Shown here: positions 1 through 7,791 of the stretch, in pieces
Position numbering within the stretch: the first letter of the stretch is position 1
Layout: each line of letters begins with the position of its first letter
Source of the DNA: Bacilli bacterium
GTDB taxonomy: Bacteria > Bacillota_I > Bacilli_A > RF39 > UBA660
Direction: 5' to 3'
DNA length: 64,000 nucleotides
NCBI GenBank assembly: GCA_017398945.1
Contig: JAFQES010000018.1
Coordinates: 1-64,000 of the forward strand
Program-made: the position numbers and the translations under genes
The notes under the pieces: model-generated
The model's input: only the letters and a program-made list of their open reading frames with translations
What the model was told of the DNA's origin: nothing
Databases searched by the model: none

Positions 1-150
1 TCCATATTTATATTTCATGTCAGCATGCCTTTCAAATATCAACAATGTACTTTTTCCTTTTATATACCCAATTGCTCCAGCCACACTCATTTTTGGCAGA
101 ATTTTTATTAGCATATGGAGGTTTTTCTTTGCAACGCTAAAACTTTTTAG
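1..150 (-). mobile_element. IS200/IS605-family transposase (TnpA) remnant, cut by window edge
   Basis: Reading leftward, the open frame gives HMLIKILPKMSVAGAIGYIK followed by GKSTLLIFERHADMKYKYG. This matches the middle of IS200-type Y1 transposases, normally HxHMLxxIPPKMSVSxFMGYLKGKS...IFDRHANLKYKYG. The roughly 60 residues that normally precede this point are absent: the frame runs straight back into a strong hairpin at 155-173. The element therefore looks internally deleted, or truncated at its 5' end. The catalytic tyrosine region would lie left of the window. The hairpin upstream is typical of IS200 left ends. I see no intact start codon with a ribosome site. Confidence 0.7.
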
Positions 151-152
151 AA

Positions 153-177
153 CCCCCCCAGTAGAACTGGGGGTTTT
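153..177. repeat. Strong GC-rich hairpin beside the IS200 remnant
   Basis: CCCCCAGT and ACTGGGGG form an 8-bp perfect stem around a 3-base AGA loop (155-173), followed on the + strand by TTTT. It is by far the most GC-rich short stretch of the surroundings. Such hairpins stand at the left end of IS200 elements, where they act as terminators against incoming transcription. I assign it to the remnant rather than to a chromosomal gene. Confidence 0.55.
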
Positions 178-188
178 CGTTACACAAC

Positions 189-213
189 AAAAAAAGACAT
201 TACTGTCTTTTTT
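189..213. terminator. Bidirectional terminator after the cotD-like gene
   Basis: A-rich arm, AGACA, loop TTAC, TGTCT and a T-rich arm form a hairpin with A and T tracts on both sides. On the - strand it starts directly at the stop codon of the cotD-like gene. Confidence 0.65.
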
Positions 214-550
214 AACAACATTTTCTATCGTATACGTTTGATATTACATTTTCTTCACAACAAGAATAGCAAGGTGTGAATGTATGACGATAAACATGAT
301 GATTTACTATTTTAGTATTACAAGGTTGAATGTGTGGTACTTCATGACAAATATATCTATGACATACTCTTTCTTGTGGACATTCATAAACTGGTGGACA
401 AACTACGCCTGGATAAGAATTATTACAACAATCCATATATCCCATATCATATCCCACTGACATCATTGGAGCTTGTTCATATTTTTGTTCTTTACCCATA
501 TCATAATATTTTTCCATTTTCCCACCACAATCACGATTATTTTTAAACAT
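212..550 (-). CDS. CotD-family spore coat-like protein
   Basis: A 112-residue protein rich in Cys, His and Tyr. Its second half has the pattern VPHIQPCNTKIVNHHVYRHT, which resembles the PHIHP-S-TTTVNHHxYxH signature of inner spore coat protein D (CotD) of Bacillus. About a dozen Cys, several in pairs (CC), suggest disulfide or metal cross-linking, as in coat proteins. There is no signal peptide or membrane segment. A ribosome site (AAAGGA) lies about ten bases before the ATG. It stands alone between a terminator and ffh. A coat role is inferred from family resemblance only; the sporulation genes elsewhere in the window make it plausible. Confidence 0.6.
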   Translation of the reverse strand: MFKNNRDCGGKMEKYYDMGKEQKYEQAPMMSVGYDMGYMDCCNNSYPGVVCPPVYECPQERVCHRYICHEVPHIQPCNTKIVNHHVYRHTFTPCYSCCEENVISNVYDRKCC

Positions 551-613
551 ATCTAAACATTCCTTTCTAGTTTATCTTATGTCTAAAAATTAACTATGGT
601 TAGGTCAAATTAA

Positions 614-1921
614 TTAAAAGGGCATTTTAAAGTTTCCACTAGTCATTTGTTTCATCATTTTTTTCATTGAATCAAATTGATTTAGTAAACGATTAACTTC
701 TTCAACACTTCTTCCACTTCCTTTGGCTATTCTTTGTTTACGAGACGCTTTAATAATGTCAGGATTTTTTCTTTCCTTCGGAGTCATCGATAAAATAATT
801 GCTTCAATATGTGCCATATCTTTTGGATCAATTGAAACATTATTTAAACCCATCTTTCTAGCTTGAGGAATCATTTTTAAAATATTTTCTAAAGGCCCTA
901 GTTTTTTGATTTGTTTAAGATTTGCCAAAAAGTCTTCTAGATCGTATTTACCAGAGCGCATTTTTTTGGCTTGGTCTTTGGCTTCTTGTTCATCTATTAC
1001 ACTTTCTACTTTTTCTGCTATTGACATAATATCGCCCATATCTAAAATTCTTTGGGCCATTCTTTCCGGATAAAACTCTGATAATCCATCTAACTTTTCG
1101 CTATCTCCAACAAATTTAATTGGAATATTAGTTAGATACCTTATCGATAAAGCAACTCCGCCTTTGGTATTACCATCTAACTTTGTTAAAACTGAACCAG
1201 TTAAATTTAATGCTTCATTAAAACCAGTTATGACATTGATCGCATCTTGTCCCATCATTGCATCAACTACAAGTAATGTTTCATGCGGTTTAAAAGCACT
1301 AGATATATCTTTTAATTCTTGCATTAACTCTTCGTCAATTTGTAATCTACCAGCAGTATCGATAATAATATAATCTAAATAATTTTCTTTAGCATAACCT
1401 AAAGCATCTTTAATTATTTCTAAAGGACTAATTTGACCTTTAGTAAATACTGGTATATTTAATTCTTTACCAATAACTTGTAATTGATTGATAGCAGCAG
1501 GTCGATAAACATCACAAGCAACTAACAATGGTTTTTTATTATATTTTTTACGCACATAATTAGCGATTTTACCAGCAGTGGTTGTTTTTCCACTACCCTG
1601 TAAACCAGCCATCATAATAATAGTAGGATTTTTACTAGTTTCTAAGCCCGAGTAATTTTCCCCTAGTAAACTAACTAATTCATCTTTAATAATTTTGATA
1701 AATAATTCATCAGGTCTTAAGCTTTTTTCAACTTCTGTCCCTAAAGCTTTTTCTTTTACTTTTGTAATGAATTCCTTAACAACTTGATAGTTTACATCAG
1801 CTTCTAATAAAGCCATTCTAATTTCACGCATAGCTTCATTAATATTTTCTTCCGTTATTCTACCTATTCCTTTAATATTCTTTATAGCATTTGATAATCT
1901 ATCGCCTAAGTATTCAAACAT
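614..1921 (-). CDS. ffh: Signal recognition particle protein Ffh (SRP54)
   Basis: GTPase subunit of the signal recognition particle. It binds 4.5S RNA and signal sequences of nascent membrane proteins and docks with FtsY. The 435-residue product has the N-terminal helical bundle, the G domain with P-loop GLQGSGKTT (about residue 110), DTAGR and TKLDG, and a C-terminal Met-rich M domain ending in FKMPF. I chose the ATG at 1921 over an upstream TTG because GGTGAT ends four bases before it and the protein then starts MFEYLGDRL, as in the family. The usual upstream partner ylxM is not here. A consensus promoter lies directly upstream, giving a very short leader. Confidence 0.97.
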   Translation of the reverse strand: MFEYLGDRLSNAIKNIKGIGRITEENINEAMREIRMALLEADVNYQVVKEFITKVKEKALGTEVEKSLRPDELFIKIIKDELVSLLGENYSGLETSKNPTIIMMAGLQGSGKTTTAGKIANYVRKKYNKKPLLVACDVYRPAAINQLQVIGKELNIPVFTKGQISPLEIIKDALGYAKENYLDYIIIDTAGRLQIDEELMQELKDISSAFKPHETLLVVDAMMGQDAINVITGFNEALNLTGSVLTKLDGNTKGGVALSIRYLTNIPIKFVGDSEKLDGLSEFYPERMAQRILDMGDIMSIAEKVESVIDEQEAKDQAKKMRSGKYDLEDFLANLKQIKKLGPLENILKMIPQARKMGLNNVSIDPKDMAHIEAIILSMTPKERKNPDIIKASRKQRIAKGSGRSVEEVNRLLNQFDSMKKMMKQMTSGNFKMPF

Positions 1922-1938
1922 TTCTATCACCAATAGTT

Positions 1939-1967
1939 ATTATAACAAAAAAAACGCCATATGTCAG
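1939..1967 (-). promoter_or_regulatory. Promoter of ffh
   Basis: On the - strand CTGACA, 17 bases, TATAAT. The predicted start point is about 11 bases before the ffh ATG, so the transcript leader would be little more than the ribosome site. Confidence 0.6.
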
Positions 1968-2079
1968 TTTTCTTTTTTGCAAACTTATTCTAAGGGTATG
2001 TATTTCCGATAAAAAAATAAAGCACATAATTGTTACTTATGTTTCAAACGTGCAAATTATTAAATAGTTTACATGTTAT

Positions 2080-3102
2080 TTAACATTTTCTTTCTAATAA
2101 GTAATTAGTAAATTCAATTAATTTTTCTTGATAAACAAAAGAACTTTGTTTTAGCAAATTAATACTTTTATTAATACATTCTTTTAATAAATTTTCAGCA
2201 TTTTCTTTTGCCCCTAATTTTATAAAAATATTAATAACTTTTTTTGTATTTATTTCGTCTATTAAAGGGTTGCCATAATATTTATTTATAAACCTTAAGT
2301 CAAATTCACTGGCTTTATCAATAGCATATTTATAAATAATTGTTTGCTTTCCTTCTTTAATATCATTTATAGTTTTTCCTAAAGTTGTTTGGTCAGAAAA
2401 TATTCCTAATAGGTCATCTTTAATTTGAAAAGCAATTCCTAGATTTGTACCAATCTCAATTAATTGATTTTTTTCTTTTTCAGTAATATCTATTGTGGCC
2501 CCTCCCATTAAAAGTGGCCCAATTATAGTATACCAAGCTGTTTTATTTACATAAATATCATAGATAATATCTTCTTTTATTGTTTTATGGTAATCTTTAG
2601 TTTTATAAGGTAGTTCAACATCTGTAATTTCTCCTAAAACTGTATTATAAATTGTATCGGTAAAAATTTTTAAAACTTCTATTTTTGTTGTGGCATTTAA
2701 GTTAGTTTCGTTTATAAGTCGATAAGCTAAGAAAAAGCCTAAATCTCCAATGCAGATTGCTTTTGATATTCCTAAATGATCCGGATATTTATACGTAATA
2801 GTTTCCATTCCTCTTCTCATATCAGCATTATCAATAATATCATCATGAATAAGCACAGCTGTTTGAAAAATTTCGATAGCAACAGCTAAATCTAAATATG
2901 AGTCATCATCGACTCCTTTTAATAGTTGACCTAATTTAATTAAAAAGCCCCGTACTCTTTTTCCGTTTTGAGATAATCGCTTTAATTCTTTTAAAGAATC
3001 AACTATAAAACTATTATTTTTATATTTACATATTTCTTTATCAAACACTTCATTTAGACGTTTATCTATACTTTCTTTGCACAACTTAAATATCTTTTCC
3101 AT
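2080..3102 (-). CDS. (E)-polyprenyl diphosphate synthase family protein
   Basis: Trans-prenyltransferase that would condense isopentenyl diphosphate with allylic diphosphates. The 340-residue protein carries the substrate-binding GKRVR motif (about residue 48), the first Asp-rich motif DDIID followed by RRG, the KTA motif, and the second Asp-rich motif as FQIKDD. All Mg-binding aspartates are visible. Chain length cannot be decided from sequence alone; FPP/GGPP or a longer quinone side chain are possible. An AAGGAG site precedes the ATG. It lies between rplT, which ends in a terminator, and ffh, and is probably transcribed alone. Confidence 0.85.
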   Translation of the reverse strand: MEKIFKLCKESIDKRLNEVFDKEICKYKNNSFIVDSLKELKRLSQNGKRVRGFLIKLGQLLKGVDDDSYLDLAVAIEIFQTAVLIHDDIIDNADMRRGMETITYKYPDHLGISKAICIGDLGFFLAYRLINETNLNATTKIEVLKIFTDTIYNTVLGEITDVELPYKTKDYHKTIKEDIIYDIYVNKTAWYTIIGPLLMGGATIDITEKEKNQLIEIGTNLGIAFQIKDDLLGIFSDQTTLGKTINDIKEGKQTIIYKYAIDKASEFDLRFINKYYGNPLIDEINTKKVINIFIKLGAKENAENLLKECINKSINLLKQSSFVYQEKLIEFTNYLLERKC

Positions 3103-3129
3103 ATCTATCTCCTTGTAAAATTATATCAT

Positions 3130-3152
3130 AAAAAAAGTCAAGTTTCCTTGAC
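3130..3152 (-). terminator. Terminator of the infC-rpmI-rplT operon
   Basis: GTCAAG, loop, CTTGAC hairpin followed on the - strand by seven T; it overlaps the rplT stop codon. Confidence 0.75.
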
Positions 3153-3682
3153 TATTTTAAATTGCTTAATAATTCATCTTTTTTCATAGTAGAATAACCT
3201 TTAACACCTTGTTCTTTAGCAATTGCTTTTAACTCAGCTAAAGTCATTTTACTATAATCATTTGTAGTTTCTTTAACTTCTTCTTTTTTAGCTTCTACTA
3301 CTTTAGTTTCTTTTTTTGCAACTTTTCCTTCTAATGCGCTTTTAGCAACATTTACTAAATTTGCAAAAGCTTCTTTATTATCAATAGCAAGTTCTGATAA
3401 CATTTTACGATTGATTTCAATACCAGCTTTAGCTAAACCATTAATAAATTTAGAATAACTTATACCATTTTCACGACATCCAGCATTGATACGTGTAATC
3501 CAAAGTTTTCTAAAGTTTCTCTTATTTTGACGACGATCACGGAAAGCATAAGCACCACTATGGAATACTTGTTCTTGTGCAGTTTTATATAATCTATGTT
3601 TACTTCCAAAATAACCTTTCGCAGCTTTTAAAACTTTTCTACGACGATTTTTTGAAACTGTTCCACCTTTAACTCTTGTCAT
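3152..3682 (-). CDS. rplT: 50S ribosomal protein L20 with a C-terminal SAP/Rho_N-like extension
   Basis: The first ~118 residues are canonical L20 (MTRVKGGTV start, [49 protein letters not shown]). L20 binds 23S rRNA early in assembly and represses its own operon through the leader RNA. The protein continues for about 58 residues beyond the normal end: a Lys/Glu/Val-rich linker, then [26 protein letters not shown], a helix-extended-loop-helix that looks like the Rho N-terminal or SAP fold. That module usually binds nucleic acid. It is the third gene of infC-rpmI-rplT, 12 bases after rpmI. Confidence 0.95.
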   Translation of the reverse strand: MTRVKGGTVSKNRRRKVLKAAKGYFGSKHRLYKTAQEQVFHSGAYAFRDRRQNKRNFRKLWITRINAGCRENGISYSKFINGLAKAGIEINRKMLSELAIDNKEAFANLVNVAKSALEGKVAKKETKVVEAKKEEVKETTNDYSKMTLAELKAIAKEQGVKGYSTMKKDELLSNLK

Positions 3683-3694
3683 ATTTTCACCTCA

Positions 3695-3889
3695 CTATAA
3701 AACAGATTTAATTCTGCTTGTATCTCCTTTACTTAATGTTCCCTTATTTCTTCTTTGTCTAACTTGTTTTGCACTATCTTTACTTGTTTTATGATTTCCG
3801 TTTGATTTTTTGTAAACTAAAGTACCGTTTTTCTTTTTCTTTAACACTTTACTTGAAGCTTTATGTGTTTTTTGTTTTCCATTTGCCAT
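3695..3889 (-). CDS. rpmI: 50S ribosomal protein L35
   Basis: A 64-residue, very basic protein with the L35 pattern of a Lys/Ser-rich start (KQKTHKASSKVLKKKKNGT) and a C-terminal KGDTSRIKSVL close to the family ending. Normal length. It is the middle gene of infC-rpmI-rplT, with about 20 bases to infC and 12 to rplT, so it should be co-transcribed and under the same leader control. Confidence 0.95.
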   Translation of the reverse strand: MANGKQKTHKASSKVLKKKKNGTLVYKKSNGNHKTSKDSAKQVRQRRNKGTLSKGDTSRIKSVL

Positions 3890-3909
3890 AAATAAATCCT
3901 TCTTTCTAC

Positions 3910-4434
3910 TTACTTTTTAGGTGCTAGCAATATTGACATTTGACGACCTTCTAATTTAGGTTGTAACTCAATGTCAGAATATTCGCTAAGACTATCAGCA
4001 AAACGTAATAATACATCTTTTCCTAATTCTGGATGAGCCATTTGACGACCTTTAAAACGAATAAACGCCTTAATCTTATGTCCTTTTTTCAAATAATCTA
4101 AAGCATTTCTCTTACGAGTTTCAAAATCCCCAACATCGATAGTAACTGATAAACGATATTCTTTAATATCTTTATTAGTTTCACGTTGTTTCTTTTGCGC
4201 TTCTTTTAGCTTCTTTTGTTTTTCATAACGGTATTTATTATAATCCATTATTTTCCCTACTGCTGGTGTAGAGTTTTCACTCATCAAGACTAAATCTAAT
4301 CCAGCATAGTTAGCTAACGTAAGAGCATCCTTAATATTTTTTACACCCATTTGTTCCCCATTAGGACCAATAACCATAAGTTCTGCAACTCTTATTTGTT
4401 CATTGATTTGTAAATCATTACTTTTATTTGCTAT
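3910..4434 (-). CDS. infC: Translation initiation factor IF-3, probable AUA start codon
   Basis: IF-3 binds the 30S subunit and rejects non-canonical start codons. The protein matches the family throughout: LQINEQIRVAE, VIGPNGEQMG, a lysine-rich linker, then the C domain with RFKGRQMAHPELG. The first ATG (4377) lies inside the conserved N domain and lacks a ribosome site. The frame continues upstream through INEQIRV to ATA at 4432-4434, nine bases after a perfect GGAGG. No ATG, GTG or TTG fits. Rare starts (AUU) are known for infC and allow IF-3 to limit its own synthesis, so AUA is read here as the start, giving 174 residues. Confidence 0.9.
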   Translation of the reverse strand: MANKSNDLQINEQIRVAELMVIGPNGEQMGVKNIKDALTLANYAGLDLVLMSENSTPAVGKIMDYNKYRYEKQKKLKEAQKKQRETNKDIKEYRLSVTIDVGDFETRKRNALDYLKKGHKIKAFIRFKGRQMAHPELGKDVLLRFADSLSEYSDIELQPKLEGRQMSILLAPKK

Positions 4435-4448
4435 TGTAAAGCACCTCC

Positions 4449-4581
4449 ATAAAATTAAAAAGGTAGATAATTAAACATTATCCACCTAAATAGTCTGTAA
4501 ATTTATTATAAAATTACTGGCTGTTTACCTATCGCTATTTTGCAATCAGGTGGATATAAATCTCTTTCCTTTTCAGTATCG
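4449..4581 (-). ncRNA. L20-type attenuator leader of infC-rpmI-rplT
   Basis: About 130 transcribed bases lie between the promoter and infC. The leader ends in GGTGGATAAT, loop, ATTATCTACC followed by TTTTTA (4457-4486), a rho-independent terminator placed just before the infC ribosome site. In Bacillus the same operon has a leader in which L20 binding favours such a terminator. The position and layout fit. I have not verified the L20-binding pseudoknot, so this is inference from synteny plus the visible terminator. Confidence 0.65.
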
Positions 4582-4587
4582 CTTTTA

Positions 4588-4616
4588 ATTATATGTTAAA
4601 ACTTATTCATTGTCAA
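4588..4616 (-). promoter_or_regulatory. Promoter of infC-rpmI-rplT
   Basis: Perfect -35 TTGACA, 17-base spacer, perfect -10 TATAAT on the - strand, as expected for a ribosomal operon. Confidence 0.8.
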
Positions 4617-4627
4617 GCTTTTTTATA

Positions 4628-5512
4628 CTAAATAATTTTATATTCTTTAGCAATTATTCTCCTATCACTACAGTATTCCATGATATATTTGTCATTTTTC
4701 TTAACTATTATTATTCCAATAGTTTTATCTTCATCAATTGTTTTAATATTTTTATCAATATAATTCATATAAACTTGGATTTGTCCAATATGTTCTTTCT
4801 TTAATTCAGTTATTTTAAATTCTATAACTACATAACATCTAAATTTTATATTATACAAAAGCAAATCTATATAATTATATTTATTTCCTATCTTTATCTT
4901 ATATTCACTACCAATAAAACAAAATGAATTGCCAAGTTCTTTCATAAAATTTTCTATATCTTCTAATATTAATCTTTGTAATATCTTTTCAGATATAATT
5001 TCATAATTATGTTTATTCTTAATTATAATTGGATTCTTAATTAAATCTTTAACTTTAACTTCTTCTAAAGCAATAAATTTAATTTTAGTCTCTTCTGGCA
5101 ACCTTTCATATTCTTTATTTTTAATTTTTTCTCTTAATTGTCTAATTGACAAGTTTTGCTCTTCAGTAATCATAATATAATATTTAATTTTATCGTAATT
5201 ACTAATTGGTAAAAGTTCAACATAATGTCCATAACTCAATTGTTGCGACATTGTCGCAACTTTTTCAATTAAAGTATAAAATTTTCTCATTCTAGTTAAC
5301 GCAGTAAAAGTATAGCCTTTTCCTAATTCATTAGTTAACTTTATAGAATATCGCTTTATAATTCCTTCTCCATAATGTTTACCAGCATCCAAAAGTAATT
5401 TGCCAACATTATAGTAAGTATTTAAATCACTTATATTTTTACTATAATCTTTTATTCTTTTATTTATTTCATTATCTATTAATTCTTTTTTTATTTCGTA
5501 ATAATAATTCAT
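4628..5512 (-). CDS. DUF1016/YhcG-type PD-(D/E)XK nuclease-domain protein (copy 1)
   Basis: A 294-residue protein of the DUF1016 family. The N-terminal half is a helical domain with DLNTYYNVGKLL-DAGKHYGEGI. The C-terminal half has the PD-(D/E)XK nuclease core: YIDLLLYN followed by CYVVIEFK, giving the catalytic D and ExK, then HIGQIQVYMNYID. Cellular role is not established; nuclease activity is inferred from the fold. It is the same length as and closely similar to the gene at 28359. ATG 5512 was chosen over a GTG at 5530 because it aligns with that copy and follows AAAGGA. No partner gene (methylase, toxin or integrase) is adjacent. Confidence 0.85.
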   Translation of the reverse strand: MNYYYEIKKELIDNEINKRIKDYSKNISDLNTYYNVGKLLLDAGKHYGEGIIKRYSIKLTNELGKGYTFTALTRMRKFYTLIEKVATMSQQLSYGHYVELLPISNYDKIKYYIMITEEQNLSIRQLREKIKNKEYERLPEETKIKFIALEEVKVKDLIKNPIIIKNKHNYEIISEKILQRLILEDIENFMKELGNSFCFIGSEYKIKIGNKYNYIDLLLYNIKFRCYVVIEFKITELKKEHIGQIQVYMNYIDKNIKTIDEDKTIGIIIVKKNDKYIMEYCSDRRIIAKEYKII

Positions 5513-5528
5513 GCCATATTGTCCTTTC

Positions 5529-5548
5529 ACTAGTTATATTGCCAAAAA
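5529..5548. repeat. Conserved upstream element of DUF1016 copy 1
   Basis: Twenty bases beginning ACTAGTTATATTGCC are identical to 29257-29276, in the same position just upstream of the second DUF1016 gene; a looser match (ATTTCCTTT) follows in both. On the - strand it includes TATAAC, a possible -10 box. The third DUF1016 gene lacks it. Confidence 0.6.
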
Positions 5549-5572
5549 AGAAGTCATTTCCTTTTAAAACAT

Positions 5573-5596
5573 AAAAAAACAGTTTTTGAAAACTGT
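5573..5596 (-). terminator. Terminator of thrS
   Basis: ACAGTTTT and AAAACTGT stem with a seven-base T tract on the - strand, just past the thrS stop. Confidence 0.7.
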
Positions 5597-5599
5597 CTT

Positions 5600-7357
5600 T
5601 TACATAACTTTATTTAAAATACTTTCTTTTAGTAAAGTAACAAATTCATTTTGCGAAACAGTAATAGTTTCTTCACTACCATGTTTACGATAACTTATCA
5701 TTTTTTCATCTACTTCTTTTTGCCCTAAAATTACAGTAATAGGTATTTTACGCATTACTGATTCTCTCATTCTATAACCAACTTTTTCTTCTCGATCATC
5801 AAGTTCAACTCTGATATCTTCATCATGTAACATTTTATAAATATTTTCAGCATATTCCAAATGATAATTATTATTGACCGGTAAGACATTTACTTGAGTT
5901 GGAGCAAGCCATAAAGGTAATGCCCCTTTTGTTTCTTCTAAATAGTAAGCAATAAAACGATCGATACTTCCAAATACTGCTCTATGTAATACTACTGGGG
6001 TTTTCTTGCTTCCATCACGATCAACATAAGTTAAATTAAATTTAGCTGGTAAGCAAAAATCTAGTTGACAAGTAGATAATGTGATTTCATTTCCTACTGC
6101 CGGTTTTACTTGAACATCTAATTTAGGACCATAAAATGCTGCTTCACCAATTTTTTCAACATAATCAATTCCTATATCATCTAACACCTTTCTTAAAGTG
6201 TTTTCGGCATCATCCCACATTTTATCATCTGGATGATATTTTACTTTATCTTCTGGATCACGTAATGATAATTCAAAGTGATAATCTGTAATATGAAGTT
6301 CATTATATACTTCTAAAATTAAATCAACAACACTTTTAAATTCTTCAGCTATTTGTTCTGGTGTAACAAATAAATGAGCATCATTTTGACAAAAAGATCT
6401 AACTCTTTCAATTCCTTTTAAAGCTCCACTAGCCTCGAACCGACAATCACGAGCTATTTCTCCAATTCTAATAGGTAAATCTCTATAAGAATGGATGTCA
6501 TTAGCATAAATCATCATATGATGAGGACAATTCATTGGACGTAGAACAAATTCTTCTCCTTCAACTTCCATTTTAGGAAACATACTATCTTGATAGTGAT
6601 CCCAATGACCACTAGTTTTGTATAATTCAACATTACCAAGCGGTGGAGTTAAAACATGCTTATAACCAATCTTTCTTTCTTTTCCTTTGATATAAGTTTC
6701 CAAAGCATCCCAAACTACATATCCGTTAGGTAAATACATTGGTAAACCTTTTCCTACTAAATCATGAGTCATAAAGATCCCTAAATCTTTACCCAATTTA
6801 CGATGATCTCTTAATTTAGCATCTTCTAACTCTTGAATATGAGCATTTAACTCTTCCTCTGTTGGAAAACATACTCCATAAATTCTTTGTAACATTTTAT
6901 TATTAGCATCACCTTTAAAATAAGCTCCACTAAATTTAATTAATTTAAAATTTTTACATTCTTTAACAGTATCAACATGAGGTCCACGACATAAATCAGT
7001 AAAGTCTCCTTGCGTATAAGTTGAAATAACTGTACTATCTTCATCCATTCTTTCAATTAAATCAATTTTATATGGATCATCAGCAAATTGTTTTAAAGCT
7101 TCTTCTTTTGTTATTTCATTACGTACAATTCTTTTTCCGTCTTTACTAATCTTCTTCATTTCTTTTGAGATAGCTTCAATATCTTCTTCATTAATTACTT
7201 TATCCCCTAAATCGATATCATAGTAAAATCCACTTTCAACTACTGGTCCTACCCAGAACTTAGCTTCCGGCCATAAATGTTTCACTGCTTGAGCCATCAT
7301 ATGAGCACAACTATGATTTAATTTGTTTAGTTTTTCATCTTCTTTAAAATTAACCAT
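5600..7357 (-). CDS. thrS: Threonyl-tRNA synthetase lacking the TGS domain
   Basis: Class II synthetase charging tRNA-Thr. Visible: the editing domain (HSCAHMMAQAVKHL near residue 15, TDLCRGPHV near 121), motif 2 region RFEASGAL, motif 3 region VVLHRAVFGSIDRF, zinc ligands, and the anticodon-binding C domain (KVGYRMRES, VILGQKE). At 585 residues it is about 60 shorter than Bacillus ThrS because the N-terminal TGS domain is missing; the protein starts just before the editing domain. Such loss is seen in some Mollicutes. Its ATG overlaps the end of a small upstream ORF, and both lie behind a T-box leader. Confidence 0.96.
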   Translation of the reverse strand: MVNFKEDEKLNKLNHSCAHMMAQAVKHLWPEAKFWVGPVVESGFYYDIDLGDKVINEEDIEAISKEMKKISKDGKRIVRNEITKEEALKQFADDPYKIDLIERMDEDSTVISTYTQGDFTDLCRGPHVDTVKECKNFKLIKFSGAYFKGDANNKMLQRIYGVCFPTEEELNAHIQELEDAKLRDHRKLGKDLGIFMTHDLVGKGLPMYLPNGYVVWDALETYIKGKERKIGYKHVLTPPLGNVELYKTSGHWDHYQDSMFPKMEVEGEEFVLRPMNCPHHMMIYANDIHSYRDLPIRIGEIARDCRFEASGALKGIERVRSFCQNDAHLFVTPEQIAEEFKSVVDLILEVYNELHITDYHFELSLRDPEDKVKYHPDDKMWDDAENTLRKVLDDIGIDYVEKIGEAAFYGPKLDVQVKPAVGNEITLSTCQLDFCLPAKFNLTYVDRDGSKKTPVVLHRAVFGSIDRFIAYYLEETKGALPLWLAPTQVNVLPVNNNYHLEYAENIYKMLHDEDIRVELDDREEKVGYRMRESVMRKIPITVILGQKEVDEKMISYRKHGSEETITVSQNEFVTLLKESILNKVM

Positions 7358-7539
7358 TATCTATTCCTTCTTTCTTCAAATTTTAATTTCATTAATTCTT
7401 TTTTTACTTTAGCATATTCTTCTTTTAATTTTTCTATACTTTCTTTGGCATCCGTAAATTGACTATGATGATCATATTCATATTTAGCAATTTCCAAACG
7501 TAATTCAAACATTTTGTTTTTAAGCTCTTCTTCCGTCAA
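7357..7539 (-). CDS. Small coiled-coil protein between T-box and thrS
   Basis: A 60-residue, highly charged, predicted all-helical protein (TEEELKNKMFELRLE...KLKEEYAKVKKELMKLKF) with heptad-like Leu/Ile spacing. I do not recognise the family. It probably starts at TTG (7537-7539), seven bases after GGAG. Its last base overlaps the thrS start, so the two are translationally coupled and share the T-box leader. It could be a genuine accessory of ThrRS or simply a leader ORF; function unknown. Confidence 0.6.
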   Translation of the reverse strand: MTEEELKNKMFELRLEIAKYEYDHHSQFTDAKESIEKLKEEYAKVKKELMKLKFEERRNR

Positions 7540-7554
7540 ACTATCACTCCTTCA

Positions 7555-7753
7555 AAAATAAAAAACCACATACTTGCCAGGAGCAAAGTATGCGGTACCA
7601 TCCTTTTTTTACTTAATTAACAGCTAACGGTTTTACCCGGGTTTTATTAAACCTCTTGAAAAGTAGTAACTAATAATTCTTTGGTTAATTTTCACCACCC
7701 ATTAACTCTCTAAATTCAAATTAATTATTAATCATGTCTTTTCGCTTTGATTT
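7555..7753 (-). promoter_or_regulatory. T-box riboswitch of the thrS unit
   Basis: On the - strand the leader contains GGATGGTACCGCATAC, matching the conserved T-box sequence (AGGGTGGNACCGCG) that pairs with the NCCA end of uncharged tRNA. It is followed at once by a terminator: CATACTTTGC, loop, GCAAGTATG, then a T-rich run. A long structured stem I region lies upstream. By position the specifier should be a Thr (ACN) codon; ACTACT near 7665 is a candidate. Uncharged tRNA-Thr would favour antitermination and thrS expression. Confidence 0.88.
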
Positions 7754-7759
7754 AACTAA

Positions 7760-7788
7760 ATTCTAGCACTATTTTATTTTTTCGTCAA
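7760..7788 (-). promoter_or_regulatory. Promoter of the T-box-thrS unit
   Basis: TTGACG, 17 bases, TAGAAT on the - strand, placing the start point just before the T-box leader. Confidence 0.65.
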
Positions 7789-7791
7789 GTT

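Noticed and set aside
4628-5512. Restriction-modification system around the DUF1016 genes
   Set aside because: No methyltransferase, specificity subunit or helicase next to any of the three copies.
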